A DNA stretch of 11,846 nucleotides from Leptolyngbyaceae cyanobacterium SM1_3_5 (GCA_012031475.1 JAAUTJ010000085.1:1-11846); one strand, 5' to 3'. Positions 1-8,000 are shown, counted from the first letter of the stretch. Notes: a model not told the origin generated them from the sequence alone. Numbers and translations are program-made.

Positions 1-1196
1 CGCAGCGTCCCGTTCCGAATCTGAATTTCGTCTATGTCGATCCCCTTGGCTGGGTGTATGACTGGTCGCAGGAAGGCAAAAAGGCGCACTGGGACGTGCA
101 TCTGCACTATTACCTGTGGCAGATTTGGGCGTATTTCACGGCGCGATCGCTCCTGCCGCAACTCCACTTTGATCTGGTGCATCACGTCAGCTACGTCAAA
201 TACTCGAATCCCAGCTTTTTGTCGCTGCTGTCGATCCCCTTCGTCTGGGGGCCAGTCGGCGGTGCAGAATCCGCCCCCAAATCCTTCTGGCAGGACTTCA
301 GCACTCGCGCCAAAGTCTACGAAGTGCTGCGGGCGGTGTCGCGCTGGGTGGGCGAAGCCGATCCGTTTGTGCGGCTGACGGCCAAGCGTAGCGCCCTCAC
401 TTGGGCAACGACCGAGGACACGGCCAGCCGAGTGCGCCAGTTGGGAGCCAAAAACGTCCGCGTTCTGATCGAGTCTGGGCTGCGGCAAGAAGAGATCGAT
501 CGCCTGATGCAGTATCCCCTGCCAGAAACCGCTGCGATTCGGTTTATCAGCTTGGGGCGACTGCTGCACTGGAAAGGCTTTCATCTCGGCTTGCGGGCGT
601 TTGCGGCAGCGGGAATTCCCAATGCGGAATATTGGGTGGTGGGCGATGGACCGGAGCGCGATCGCCTCGAACGCCTTGCTGCCGATTTGGGAATTGCCGA
701 TCGAGTCAAGTTTTGGGGCAGAGTCGATCGCGATGAAGGACTGACCAAACTAGGCGAAAGTCACGTTTTGGTGCATCCCAGCCTGCATGATTCGGGCGGC
801 TGGGTTTGCCTGGAAGCAATGGCGGCGGGTCGCCCGATCGTCTGTCTCGCCCTCGGTGGCCCAAATGTGCAGGTGACACCCGAAACCGGATTCAAAATTC
901 CGGCTGATCATCCCGATCAGGCGGTGCAAGAACTCGCCCAAGCGATGAGCCGCCTCGCGCAGAATCGCGACCTGCTGAAACAGATGGGACGGGCAGGACA
1001 GCAACTCGTTCAAACTCGCTATCGCTGGGAGGCGAAAGTGCGATCGCAAGTCGAGCAGTATGACCCGCTTCAACCGAGTCCAGCCACGTTCGAGCCGCAG
1101 CCCGCTGTCCCTAGCTCAAATGTGTCCAACTCGAATGTGTCCAACTCGAATGTGTCCAACTCGAATGTGCCAAACTCAAAAACGATCGGGCTGTAA
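1..1196 (+). CDS. GT4-type glycosyltransferase, 5'-truncated by window edge
   Basis: Retaining, GT-B fold glycosyltransferase of the GT4/'glycosyl transferases group 1' kind, which transfers a sugar from a nucleotide-sugar onto a growing surface glycan or lipid at the cytoplasmic face. The frame is open to base 3 and reads FVYVDPLGWVYDWSQ before the first ATG at 54, so the true start lies outside the window. The donor-binding half shows FISLGRLLHWKGFHLGLRAF (about 541-600), then VVGDGPERDRLERLAADLGI, and the GT4 C-terminal signature HPSLHDSGGWVCLEAMAAG (about 774-830), whose Glu in CLEAM is the usual donor-contacting residue. The N-terminal acceptor half is incomplete. The protein ends in an Asn/Ser/Val-rich tail made by a 15-bp tandem repeat. 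It is followed after 27 bp by a second glycosyltransferase on the same strand. The acceptor and sugar cannot be told from sequence. Confidence 0.9.
   Translation, partial: QRPVPNLNFVYVDPLGWVYDWSQEGKKAHWDVHLHYYLWQIWAYFTARSLLPQLHFDLVHHVSYVKYSNPSFLSLLSIPFVWGPVGGAESAPKSFWQDFSTRAKVYEVLRAVSRWVGEADPFVRLTAKRSALTWATTEDTASRVRQLGAKNVRVLIESGLRQEEIDRLMQYPLPETAAIRFISLGRLLHWKGFHLGLRAFAAAGIPNAEYWVVGDGPERDRLERLAADLGIADRVKFWGRVDRDEGLTKLGESHVLVHPSLHDSGGWVCLEAMAAGRPIVCLALGGPNVQVTPETGFKIPADHPDQAVQELAQAMSRLAQNRDLLKQMGRAGQQLVQTRYRWEAKVRSQVEQYDPLQPSPATFEPQPAVPSSNVSNSNVSNSNVSNSNVPNSKTIGL
1119..1178 (+). repeat. 15-bp coding minisatellite, about 4 copies
   Basis: The unit AATGTGTCCAACTCG is repeated perfectly at 1119-1133, 1134-1148 and 1149-1163, and a fourth, degenerate copy lies at 1164-1178. 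It is in frame with the first glycosyltransferase and encodes repeated Asn-Val-Ser-Asn-Ser at the extreme C-terminus, after the catalytic domain. Because the unit length is a multiple of three, gain or loss of copies would keep the frame and change only the tail length. Confidence 0.95.
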
Positions 1197-1223
1197 GCTT
1201 CTACCTCTAGCGTTTCGATCCCC

Positions 1224-2468
1224 ATGCGAATTTTGATGGCTCATAACTTTTATCAGCAGTTTGGCGGCGAAGATCAAGTCTTTTTGGATGAATCCGAACT
1301 GCTTGAACGGCAAGGCCATTCGGTCTGGCGCTACACCCTGCACAACGATCGAATCAAAACCGCTCAACCCCTCGCCATCGCAGGCCAAACGATTTGGAAT
1401 CACCAGGTTTATCAAGAAATTCGATCGCTGATTGGTCAGCACCAAATTCAGGTTGCTCACTTCCACAACACATTTCCGCTGATTTCTCCGGCTGCCTACT
1501 ACGCCGCCAAAGCAGCAGGCGCGATCGTCATTCAAACCTTCCACAACTACCGCCTGCTCTGCCCGAACGCTTTGTTTCTGCGAGACGGGCAGCTTTGCGA
1601 ATCCTGCTTAGGAAAATTTCTGCCGCTGCCCGGTGTGCAGCACGGCTGCTATCGCAACAGCAAAGGGGCAAGCGCCGCCGTTGCCGCAATGCTGGCGACG
1701 CATCGTCTCGCCCAAACCTGGACTCGTCAGGTCGATCGCTACATTGCCCTGACTGAGTTTGCGCGACAGAAGTTCATTTCCGGCGGCATTCCGCCCGAAA
1801 AAATCGTCGTGAAGCCGAATTTTGTGACGCCCGATCCCGGATTGGGTGCGGGATCGGGGGGGCTACGCGCTGTTTGTGGGGCGATTGGCGGAAGAGAAGG
1901 GGGTTGATCTGCTGCTGGCCGCTTGGCAGCAGTTGAATGGCAAGCTGCCGCTGAAAATTGTTGGGGATGGTCCTTTGGCCGATCGCGTCGCGGCCAGCGT
2001 AGAACAAGTACCCGGTGTGGAATGGTTGGGACGCCTGCCCACCGAAGCCGTATATGAATTGATGCGTGGAGCGATCGCGCTGGTGTTTTCCTCAAAGTGG
2101 TACGAGGGACTGCCCCGCACGGTGATCGAGTCGTTTTGCCGCTGGAACTCCAGTGATCGCGCCCAATTTAGGAGCGCTGTCCAGTCTGATCACGCCGGGA
2201 GAAACGGGACTGCATTTTCAGCCCGGAAGCGTCGAGGATTTAGTCGCCAAGGTTGAGTGGGCGATCGATCATCCCGAAATCTTTGCCCAAATGCGCCAGC
2301 AGGTTCGGACTGAATTTGAAACGAAATACACGCCCGATCAAAGCTATCAACAACTTGTAGACATCTACACTCATATTGATTTGGCGAAGCCGACTGTTCA
2401 ATCAGTTGATAGCTCAAAACCTAGAAGCAAAAGCTCGTTCATTCAACAAAAGACGACAGGTAAACTGA
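1224..2468 (+). CDS. GT4-type glycosyltransferase, frame broken twice
   Basis: Second GT4/group 1 glycosyltransferase, starting MRILMAHNFYQQFGGEDQVF, a common N-terminus in this family. The first part (1224 to about 1856) includes the HNYRLLCPN segment and a Cys cluster, CESC followed by GCYR. After a run of seven G (1856-1862) the frame changes, and GYALFVGRLAEEKGVDLLL and IVGDGPLADRV follow. At the T run 2132-2135 it changes again, giving SFAAGTPVIAPNLGALSSLI and the C-terminus up to VDIYTHID. Removing one G and one T restores an uninterrupted GT4 protein of about 400 residues, so each site looks like a +1 insertion. The 3' end is uncertain. The final frame has no stop before the next gene's ATG at 2468, while a TGA at 2466-2468 in another frame would give a stop-start overlap. 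The latter is used for the end coordinate. No clear Shine-Dalgarno sequence precedes 1224. Confidence 0.85.
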
Positions 2469-3548
2469 TGAAAACAAAGCTTTTTCTGACCGTAGCTATC
2501 TCGCAAAAGGACAGTCGCAAGATGCAATTTTGTATCCCTTTTGGGAAGAGCCTGCGGAGAGTCCCGATTCTCCGCGAGATGCTTCTTGGGGCAGAGCGTT
2601 TGATCACTATCTATCAATGGCACACTCATTCTTTCAGATGTCGTCTCTAGAAGATGCAGATCTAGTGGTTCTGCCTGCGAACTGCGAAGGCATTTTTGAT
2701 CCAGCCGCTCAGACTTTAGCTGCTCAGCTTGCGGTTCAAGCAAAGCAAGCCGGAAAGCCGCTGCTCGGATTCTTCTATGGCGATCTTTCACATCTCGAAT
2801 TACCGATCCAGTGCGATTTGCTGTTTCGGAATTCACTGTATGGCTCAACTCGCAAATCATCCGACTTTGCTTACCCTGCTTGGAGCATAGATTTTACGGA
2901 AAGATACTTTCAAGGTGAAGTTCCAATTCGGCAAAAACGTTCCAAGCCAGTTGTGGGATTTTGCGGTTTTATCGGTAATAACAACCTGAAGCTTTACGCG
3001 AAGCGTTTTATTTATACTGTGAATCGATCGCTCAAAAGAAAAACCGTCCCGCCCTATTTTGCAGGTCAAATCCTTCGTAGAAAAGCCTTGTCAATCCTGT
3101 CAGAAAGCGCATTGGTCGATACGAACTTTATTTTTCGCGATCGAATGGGGCTGTTTAGTGAAGGTTTAGCGACGCGAGAGCAATTTAGACAGGTTTTTGT
3201 CAAAAATATGGCAGAGAGTGATTACATCTTTTGTTGTCGAGGATATGGAAACTACTCGTTCCGCTTCTACGAAGCGTTGTCTTCTGGAAAAATTCCGGTC
3301 TTTGTCAATACTGACTGTGTTCTTCCCTATGATTTTGAAATTGACTGGAAAAATACTGCGTTTGGCTTGATGAGAAAGAGATCCCACTGATCGCAGAAAA
3401 AGTTGCTGAGTTCCATGACAAACTCACAGACCAAGAATTCATCGACTTACAGCACGAGTGCCGAAGAATTTGGCAAGAAAAACTTTCCCCAGAAGGGTTT
3501 TTCTCAAACTTATATCGCCATCCACCACTCGCAAAAGCTCGGAGCTAG
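2468..3548 (+). CDS. Exostosin/GT47-type glycosyltransferase, frame broken twice
   Basis: Exostosin-family (GT47-like) glycosyltransferase, probably adding one sugar to a surface polysaccharide. The core frame reads LYPFWEEPAESPDSP, ADLVVLPANCEGIFD and the family hallmark CCRGYGNYSFRFYEALSSGK, then IPVFVNTDCVLPYDFEIDW. An ATG at 2468, with AGG at 2458-2460, opens MKTKLFLTVAISQKDSR in another frame. One missing base near 2519 would join it to DAILYPFWEE. At the T run 3361-3363 one base also seems lost: the direct frame stops at 3390, but a neighbouring frame reads WLDEKEIPLIAEKVAEFHDK and runs to TAG at 3546-3548, giving about 360 residues. Without correction, a TTG at 2530 is the only usable in-frame start. 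The gene is visibly AT-richer than its neighbours and lacks HIP1 sites, which suggests a different origin. It is the last gene of the glycosyltransferase cluster. Confidence 0.82.
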
Positions 3549-3829
3549 GGTCAGTATTAGTGATGCTTAGAATGAGTCGCTGCAATAACAAAGCATTCCA
3601 AATAGAACTTCAGCAGCGCGATCGACCGTGATTGTCTCTGACAGCTATAAGCTCCAGTCTATCGACTCGATCGCTTAAGTCTAGGGTGAAGTAAAAGACG
3701 GGCTGCGCCAGTTTTTGCAACTGCTAAATGGCATTTCTTCACACAATGCCATTTAGCAGTTGCCTCAGATTTTGGCTTTGGCAACCTTGTACTGAGAATG
3801 GTGCATCTCAGTTGACCTGCTCAGTCAAC
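3549..3829. other. Convergent intergenic region with hairpins
   Basis: No coding sequence is supported here. Besides the 19-bp hairpin, there is a 7-bp inverted repeat ACTGAGA/TCTCAGT (3791-3797 and 3806-3812) and a 6-bp one GTTGAC/GTCAAC (3811-3816 and 3824-3829), the latter one base beyond the pntB stop. Both are weak and have no U tract. A long plus-strand open frame across this region and pntB is the antisense shadow of pntB. Confidence 0.6.
3717..3763. repeat. 19-bp perfect inverted repeat, 9-nt loop
   Basis: The arm GCAACTGCTAAATGGCATT (3717-3735) is matched exactly by its reverse complement at 3745-3763, around the loop TCTTCACAC. It lies between the convergent exostosin gene and pntB. 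It could fold into a very stable RNA hairpin from either strand, but no T tract follows it on the plus strand and the minus strand continues into AAAAAC, so it is not a classical rho-independent terminator. A transcript-stabilising hairpin or a dispersed palindromic repeat are alternatives. Confidence 0.9.
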
Positions 3830-5231
3830 CTAAAGCTGCTTCACTTCGGAAACAAGCTGCGCGACCACATCGCGGGCACTGCCAAACATCATCATCGTTT
3901 TGTCATGGAAGAAGAGATCGTTCTCGACTCCGGCAAAGCCTTTGCTCATGCCGCGCTTGATCACGATCGTATGCTGCGCCCTGTCCACTTCCAGAATCGG
4001 CATTCCGTAGATCGGGCTGTCCGTGCTGGTGCGGGCGGCAGGATTGACGACATCGTTTGCGCCGATTACCAAGGCGACATCGGTGCGATCGAATTCCGGG
4101 TTAATGTCGTCCATGTCGTAAAGCTGCGGATAGGGCACGTTTGCCTCAGCCAGCAAAACGTTCATATGTCCCGGCATTCGTCCCGCGACGGGATGGATCG
4201 CGTACTTGACATCCACGCCCAAGCGCTCAAGCTGGTCGGCCAGTTCGCGGACGGCGTGTTGTGCCTGTGCGACCGCCATGCCGTAACCGGGAACGATCAC
4301 GACCGATCGCGCATAGCCCAACATCATTGCGCCTTCTTCGGCATCGATCGATTTGGCAACGCGCTCTTCCATTGCGCCCGCTGTCGCGCCCGATTTAGCT
4401 TTGGCTTTGCTGAAGGCGCTAAAGAGGACGTTGGTGATCGATCGATTCATCGCCTTACACATAATCTGCGTCAGGATGATCCCCGATGCGCCAACCAGTG
4501 CGCCGGAATGATCAGCATATTGTTCATCAGCACGAATCCGGCTGCACTCGCGGCCAAACCCGAAAATGAGTTCAAGAGCGAGATCACAACGGGCATATCC
4601 GCGCCGCCGATCGGAATCACGAACAGAACGCCCAGCAAAAGGGAAATTCCGGTCAGTGTCAGGAAAATCGTCAGATTGTGGGGATCGGTAATCAGGTAGG
4701 CGCTGCCGACCAGAAAGACAAGGACGATCGAAATATTGAACGGTCGCTGAAACGGAAACGTGATCGGTGATCCGCCAATTAGCTCTTGCAGTTTGGCAAA
4801 GGCGAGCAGGCTTCCGGTTAAGGTGATCCCGCCGATCAGAACGCTCAAGATCATCGTGATCGTGTTGTCGATCGGCACGGATTCGTTGCTGTTCAGCAAG
4901 CGCCAAAATTCGCCCATTGCGATCAGCGTGGACGCGCCGCCGCCCAAACCGTTCAGCAGACCGACCATCTGCGGCATCGCGGTCATTTCGACCTTGTAGG
5001 CCATGATCGCGCCCAAAACCGAACCGATTGCGATCGCCAGCAAGATCATTTCGTAGTTCAAAACCTGCTGATCGAGCAGCGTTGCCACGATCGCCACCAG
5101 CATTCCGATCGCTGCGATCAAATTGCCGTTACGGGCAGTCGCAGGCGATCCCAATTTTTTGAGACCGACAATGAACAGCGCGGATGCGACGAGGTAGCTA
5201 AGCTGAATTCCAGTTGGCAAAAATCGCTCAT
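3830..5231 (-). CDS. pntB: NAD(P) transhydrogenase subunit beta (PntB), frame broken twice
   Basis: Beta subunit of the proton-translocating transhydrogenase, which uses the proton gradient to reduce NADP+ with NADH; in cyanobacteria it acts in the photosynthetic or plasma membrane. The N-terminal half is the multi-helix membrane domain dII. The C-terminal half is the NADP(H)-binding domain dIII, with VVIVPGYGMAVAQAQHAV, YAIHPVAGRMPGHMNVLLAE and DVALVIGANDVVNPAA. The start is taken as the ATG at 5231-5229. It overlaps the pntAB stop as ATGA, has GAGGTG just upstream, and gives MSDF, matching the family start MS(E/D)FLPTGIQL if one T is restored in the run at 5219-5223. A second one-base loss near 4507-4508 splits MNNMLII from SGALVGASGIILTQIM. 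Restored, the protein is about 467 residues, close to the 462 of E. coli PntB. Uncorrected calling gives two overlapping fragments. Confidence 0.95.
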
Positions 5232-5521
5232 GCTTTCACCTCTTTTTTCTTAAACATTTGCAGCATTCGATCGGTGACAAGAAATCCGCCCACGACGTTG
5301 ACCATTGCCAGAATCACGGCAATAAATCCAAGAATGACGGTGATATTCCAGTCGCGATCGCCCGCCACCAAAAGCGCACCCACAACCGCGATCCCAGAGA
5401 TCGCATTCGAGCCGGACATCAAAGGCGTGTGCAACGTCGGCGGCACTTTGTTGATTACTTCAAAACCGACAAATGATGCCAACGTAAACACAACCAGTCC
5501 GGCAATTAATCCTTCTGCCAT
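5228..5521 (-). CDS. NAD(P) transhydrogenase subunit alpha part 2 (PntAB), membrane domain
   Basis: Small membrane subunit of 97 residues that corresponds to the C-terminal membrane part of E. coli PntA. Cyanobacteria and many alphaproteobacteria encode it separately. Three hydrophobic segments are visible: LIAGLVVFTLASFVGFEVI, a middle segment around ISGIAVVGALLVA, and ILGFIAVILAMVNVVGGFLV, followed by a basic tail ending FKKKEVKA. With PntB it forms the proton-conducting dII domain. The ATG at 5521 has GAGG about ten bases upstream. The gene lies 44 bp after the pntAA stop, and its TGA overlaps the pntB ATG by the four bases ATGA, indicating translational coupling within the pnt operon. The frame is intact. 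Often written pntA2 or pntAB. Confidence 0.95.
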   Translation of the reverse strand: MAEGLIAGLVVFTLASFVGFEVINKVPPTLHTPLMSGSNAISGIAVVGALLVAGDRDWNITVILGFIAVILAMVNVVGGFLVTDRMLQMFKKKEVKA

Positions 5522-5565
5522 GCGGAAAACCTCTTTCGTAAAATTTGATTTGTGTGGCGATCGAG

Positions 5566-6710
5566 CTAGTTTGCAACAGCCAGTGCTTCGAGGGCTTGGC
5601 GGACGCGATCGCTGCGAATTTGGCCTTCATGCGTCACGCAAGCGCTGTTGATGATGTCATCGGCAAAGTTAAGCTGCAAAGCGTTGTCTTTGACGAGATA
5701 CTGCACCAGCGTTAAACGTTTTTGGCAAACATTTGGCTGGCGTGGACGGGCAGCGTGGCGGGCAGGTTGATGGGGCCAATCACGGTAACGCCATGCGCCA
5801 CAATGTCTTTGCCCGCTTCGGTACAGGCGCAGTTGCCGCCCTGATCCGCCGCCAGATCGACAATCACCGATCCGGGTTTCATCTGGGCAACCATTTCCTC
5901 GGTGACAAGTAGGGGTGCTTTTCTGCCGGGAACCTGTGCGGTTGTGATGATCACGTCGGCAGATTTGACGTGCTGCGTGACGATTTGGCGCGATCGCTCC
6001 TTGGCCGCCTCCGACAGTTCCTTTGCATAGCCGCCCGCCGCTACGGTGTCCTCATCGAGCGACACATCGACAAACTTCGCACCCAAGCTTTGCACTTCTT
6101 CTTTCACCGCAGGCCGAATGTCAAAGGCTTCCACGACGGCTCCGAGACGGCGGGCAGTGGCGATCGCCTGCAATCCTGCTACGCCTGCGCCCATCACGAA
6201 CACTTTGGCGGGGGCGATCGTTCCGGCTGCGGTCGTCAGCATCGGGAAGAACTTGGGCAGCGCGGCGGCGGCGATCAAAACCGCTTTGTAGCCAGCGATC
6301 CCCGCCTGAGATGAGAGCGCATCCATGCTTTGAGCGCGGCTGGTGCGCGGAATCATTTCTAAGCTGAAAGCGGTGATGCGGCGATCGGCCAGTCGTTGCG
6401 CGACGATCGGATTGCCCAGCGGATTGAGGAAGCTAATCAAAGCTGTACCTTCGCGCAGCAAATTGACTTCCCATTCCTGCGGCGGGTTCACCTTAGTCAG
6501 CAAATCGGCTTCGTACCAGAGCCAGCCGCGATCGTCGCTGACCGTTGCGCCCGCTGCCAGATAGTCAGAATCGCTGAATTCCGCGCCGACTCCTGCGCCC
6601 GCTTCGACCAAAACCTCGTGGCCTTGCTTCACCAGTCGGGCAACCGTGTCGGGAATCAGGGCGACCCGACGCTCTCCCATTTCAACTTCTTTTGCGACCG
6701 CTATTTTCAT
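5566..6710 (-). CDS. NAD(P) transhydrogenase subunit alpha part 1 (PntAA), one frameshift near 3' end
   Basis: NAD(H)-binding subunit (domain dI) of the proton-translocating transhydrogenase, on the cytoplasmic side of the complex. It begins MKIAVAKEVEMGERRVALIP. RTSRAQSMDALSSQAGIAGY (about 122-141) is the conserved dI loop, and the Rossmann motif GAGVAGLQAI lies at about 174-183. The ATG at 6710 is preferred over an upstream in-frame start because AGGAG sits five bases before it and the protein then begins as in its homologues. The direct frame stops at 5712 after MFAKNV. A neighbouring frame continues LTLVQYLVKDNALQLNFADD, then IINSACVTHEG, to TAG at 5566-5568. One T missing at the run 5714-5716 (A on the plus strand) explains this, and the restored length is 381 residues. 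It is the first gene of the operon, ahead of pntAB and pntB. Often written pntA1 or pntAA. Confidence 0.94.
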
Positions 6711-6964
6711 GAATTCTCCTAATGACTGCAAAGGGGGATGCGCGATCGAACGCAATAATGAATTAAACGAGCAGCAATCCGCTTTCACTCACCGTTCGAC
6801 GCCAAAAATAAAGCATCAAACCATTTTGATCGAATGCAAATTGACGCTGAATTCACGTTAATTTACACACGAAACAGATTGATGCTGCTAGACGAATTGA
6901 GATGCCAAGCAAAGCGATCGAATGGAATGGGCGCGAATTGGCATCGTTGAAAAATTGCCTTGCT

Positions 6965-6978
6965 GTAGTGCAGGTTAC
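6965..6978. promoter_or_regulatory. GTA-N8-TAC palindrome resembling an NtcA box
   Basis: GTAGTGCAGGTTAC matches the cyanobacterial nitrogen regulator consensus GTAN8TAC exactly. It is upstream of both divergent genes. The nearest -10-like hexamer downstream, TATGAT at 7031-7036, is farther away than the usual NtcA-activated arrangement, and a few matches are expected by chance in 12 kb, so this is only a candidate. Confidence 0.25.
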
Positions 6979-7185
6979 TGTCGCATCCTAAAGCAATCTT
7001 TTTGCTGCGGTGCTTGTCTTTAACTTGTCTTATGATTTCTCCCCAATGTTTTCAATTGCTGCACAAAAGACAACATACAAGTTTGCAATTGTTATTGAAA
7101 CGGTCGATCGATCGAAAACATCTGCAACAAACCACAGCATTTCTTATTTCTTGAGTAAGATTTAATCAGTTCTGTGCAGTGATGC

Positions 7186-7205
7186 TTGCAGCGCGATCGC
7201 TGCAA
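7186..7205. repeat. 8-bp stem hairpin around a HIP1 site
   Basis: TTGCAGCG (7186-7193) and CGCTGCAA (7198-7205) flank the four-base loop CGAT and include a GCGATCGC. HIP1 sites are themselves palindromic, so part of this symmetry comes for free. No function is implied. Confidence 0.5.
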
Positions 7206-7371
7206 ACCACCGACGTTTCCAGAAGCGGGCACTTTTTTCGATCGGTTTGCGTCGCGATCGTCATCTCACTAAAGCGACTGCTGCGGAACTCAACAATCCT
7301 GCTAGAGTCAGTAACAGCTAGTAAAGATTCGTAAATACAACTCGATTTCACGCGATCCCCGACACAGAAAT

Positions 7372-7908
7372 ATGGTTGCTCTAGGAAAATCCGCCCGTGT
7401 GTTCTCCGCTTTCGCCCTTGCAGGCTGTCTGGCTACCAGCCTCGCGCTGCCCAGCCTCGCCCAAGGTTTGCCAGGACTGACGATTTTTAGCGGCATCGAT
7501 CGCGAAAATCAGCTTGGCTATCGGCTCGATAATTCCGGTCGCCCCAGCGTCCGCGATCGCTATCGCCTCCGCATTACTCCCGAAAAAATGACGCTGGCCG
7601 TTGCCCAATTGTCGATTACCTACCCTGTCACGTTTGAGGGCACGTTTGATCCCGATCGCGTTGAAGTGCGCGTTGGTGGTGATGAGATTGCGCTTGATGA
7701 AGTCGAGTGGGATCAGGAAAATCGTGTTATCAACATCGTTCCGGTTGAACCGATCCCCGCAAGAACGCGAGTCGAGGTGCGCCTGTCGAACGTCCGCAAT
7801 CCAATTCGCGGCGGTACGCACTACTTCAATGCAATGGTGCGATCGCCCGGAGATCTGCCGATGCTGCGCTACGTGGGAACCTGGATTGTCAGCATTGGCG
7901 AACAGTAA
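7372..7908 (+). CDS. DUF2808 family exported protein
   Basis: Member of the cyanobacterial DUF2808 family of unknown function, 178 residues. The N-terminus is a signal sequence: basic start with K6 and R9, hydrophobic stretch from V10 to about L29. The mature part begins with the family-like FSGIDRENQLGYRLDNSGRP (about 39-58) and VRDRYRLRITPEKMTLAVAQ, then SITYP and FDPDRVEVRVGG. It likely acts in the periplasm or cell envelope. The export route is ambiguous: SLA (28-30) before Q31 fits signal peptidase I, but LAGC at 16-19 fits a lipobox and would make it a lipoprotein. The ATG at 7372 gives the correct signal peptide, although no Shine-Dalgarno sequence is evident. It stands alone, followed by a strong terminator. 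Family assignment is confident; function is not known. Confidence 0.88.
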   Translation: MVALGKSARVFSAFALAGCLATSLALPSLAQGLPGLTIFSGIDRENQLGYRLDNSGRPSVRDRYRLRITPEKMTLAVAQLSITYPVTFEGTFDPDRVEVRVGGDEIALDEVEWDQENRVINIVPVEPIPARTRVEVRLSNVRNPIRGGTHYFNAMVRSPGDLPMLRYVGTWIVSIGEQ

Positions 7909-7935
7909 GTTTCGGCAATTCACCAAATTTTAGAT

Positions 7936-7966
7936 TGGGAATTCAGCATTTGAATTCCCATTTTTT
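7936..7966 (+). terminator. Rho-independent terminator after DUF2808 gene
   Basis: A perfect 10-bp stem TGGGAATTCA (7936-7945) and TGAATTCCCA (7951-7960) with the loop GCATT is followed directly by six T (7961-7966). It lies 27 bp after the DUF2808 stop, on the same strand, and separates that gene from the rpmH cluster. Confidence 0.9.
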
Positions 7967-8000
7967 GCAAGGGACGCTGATCGCACGGATCGATCGCCTC

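Larger units (their letters stand above)
6711..7371. other. Divergent intergenic region (pntAA / DUF2808)
   Basis: About 660 bp with no gene I can support. Open frames here are short and low in plausibility, including one of about 60 codons on the minus strand at 7166-7351. It must hold the promoters of the pnt operon and of the DUF2808 gene, but I see no -35/-10 pair good enough to place either. It also contains a GTA-N8-TAC palindrome at 6965-6978 and a HIP1-centred hairpin at 7186-7205. Confidence 0.6.

Noticed and set aside
750..1544. Minus-strand open frames opposite the two GT4 genes
   Set aside because: They overlap well-supported GT4 coding sequence, have no recognisable motifs and fit antisense shadows.
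1224..3548. Glycosyltransferase genes as true pseudogenes
   Set aside because: Each break is mended by a single base, the protein motifs are otherwise undamaged, and core genes in the same window show the same kind of break, so sequence error is simpler.
3728..4699. Long plus-strand open frame of 323 codons
   Set aside because: It is antisense to pntB, whose conserved dII and dIII motifs are clear on the minus strand; the translation is His/Arg-rich and unlike a natural protein.
5712..6788. Upstream start of pntAA at 6788
   Set aside because: The extra 26 residues do not resemble the family, while the ATG at 6710 has AGGAG at good spacing and gives the canonical MKIAVAKE start.
7053..7091. 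CAATTGC / GCAATTG inverted repeat, 25-base spacer
   Set aside because: The arms are short and contain the self-palindrome CAATTG; this is expected by chance in AT-rich spacer.
7166..7351. Minus-strand frame of 61 codons in the 660-bp spacer
   Set aside because: No family resemblance, no convincing ribosome site, and ordinary spacer composition.
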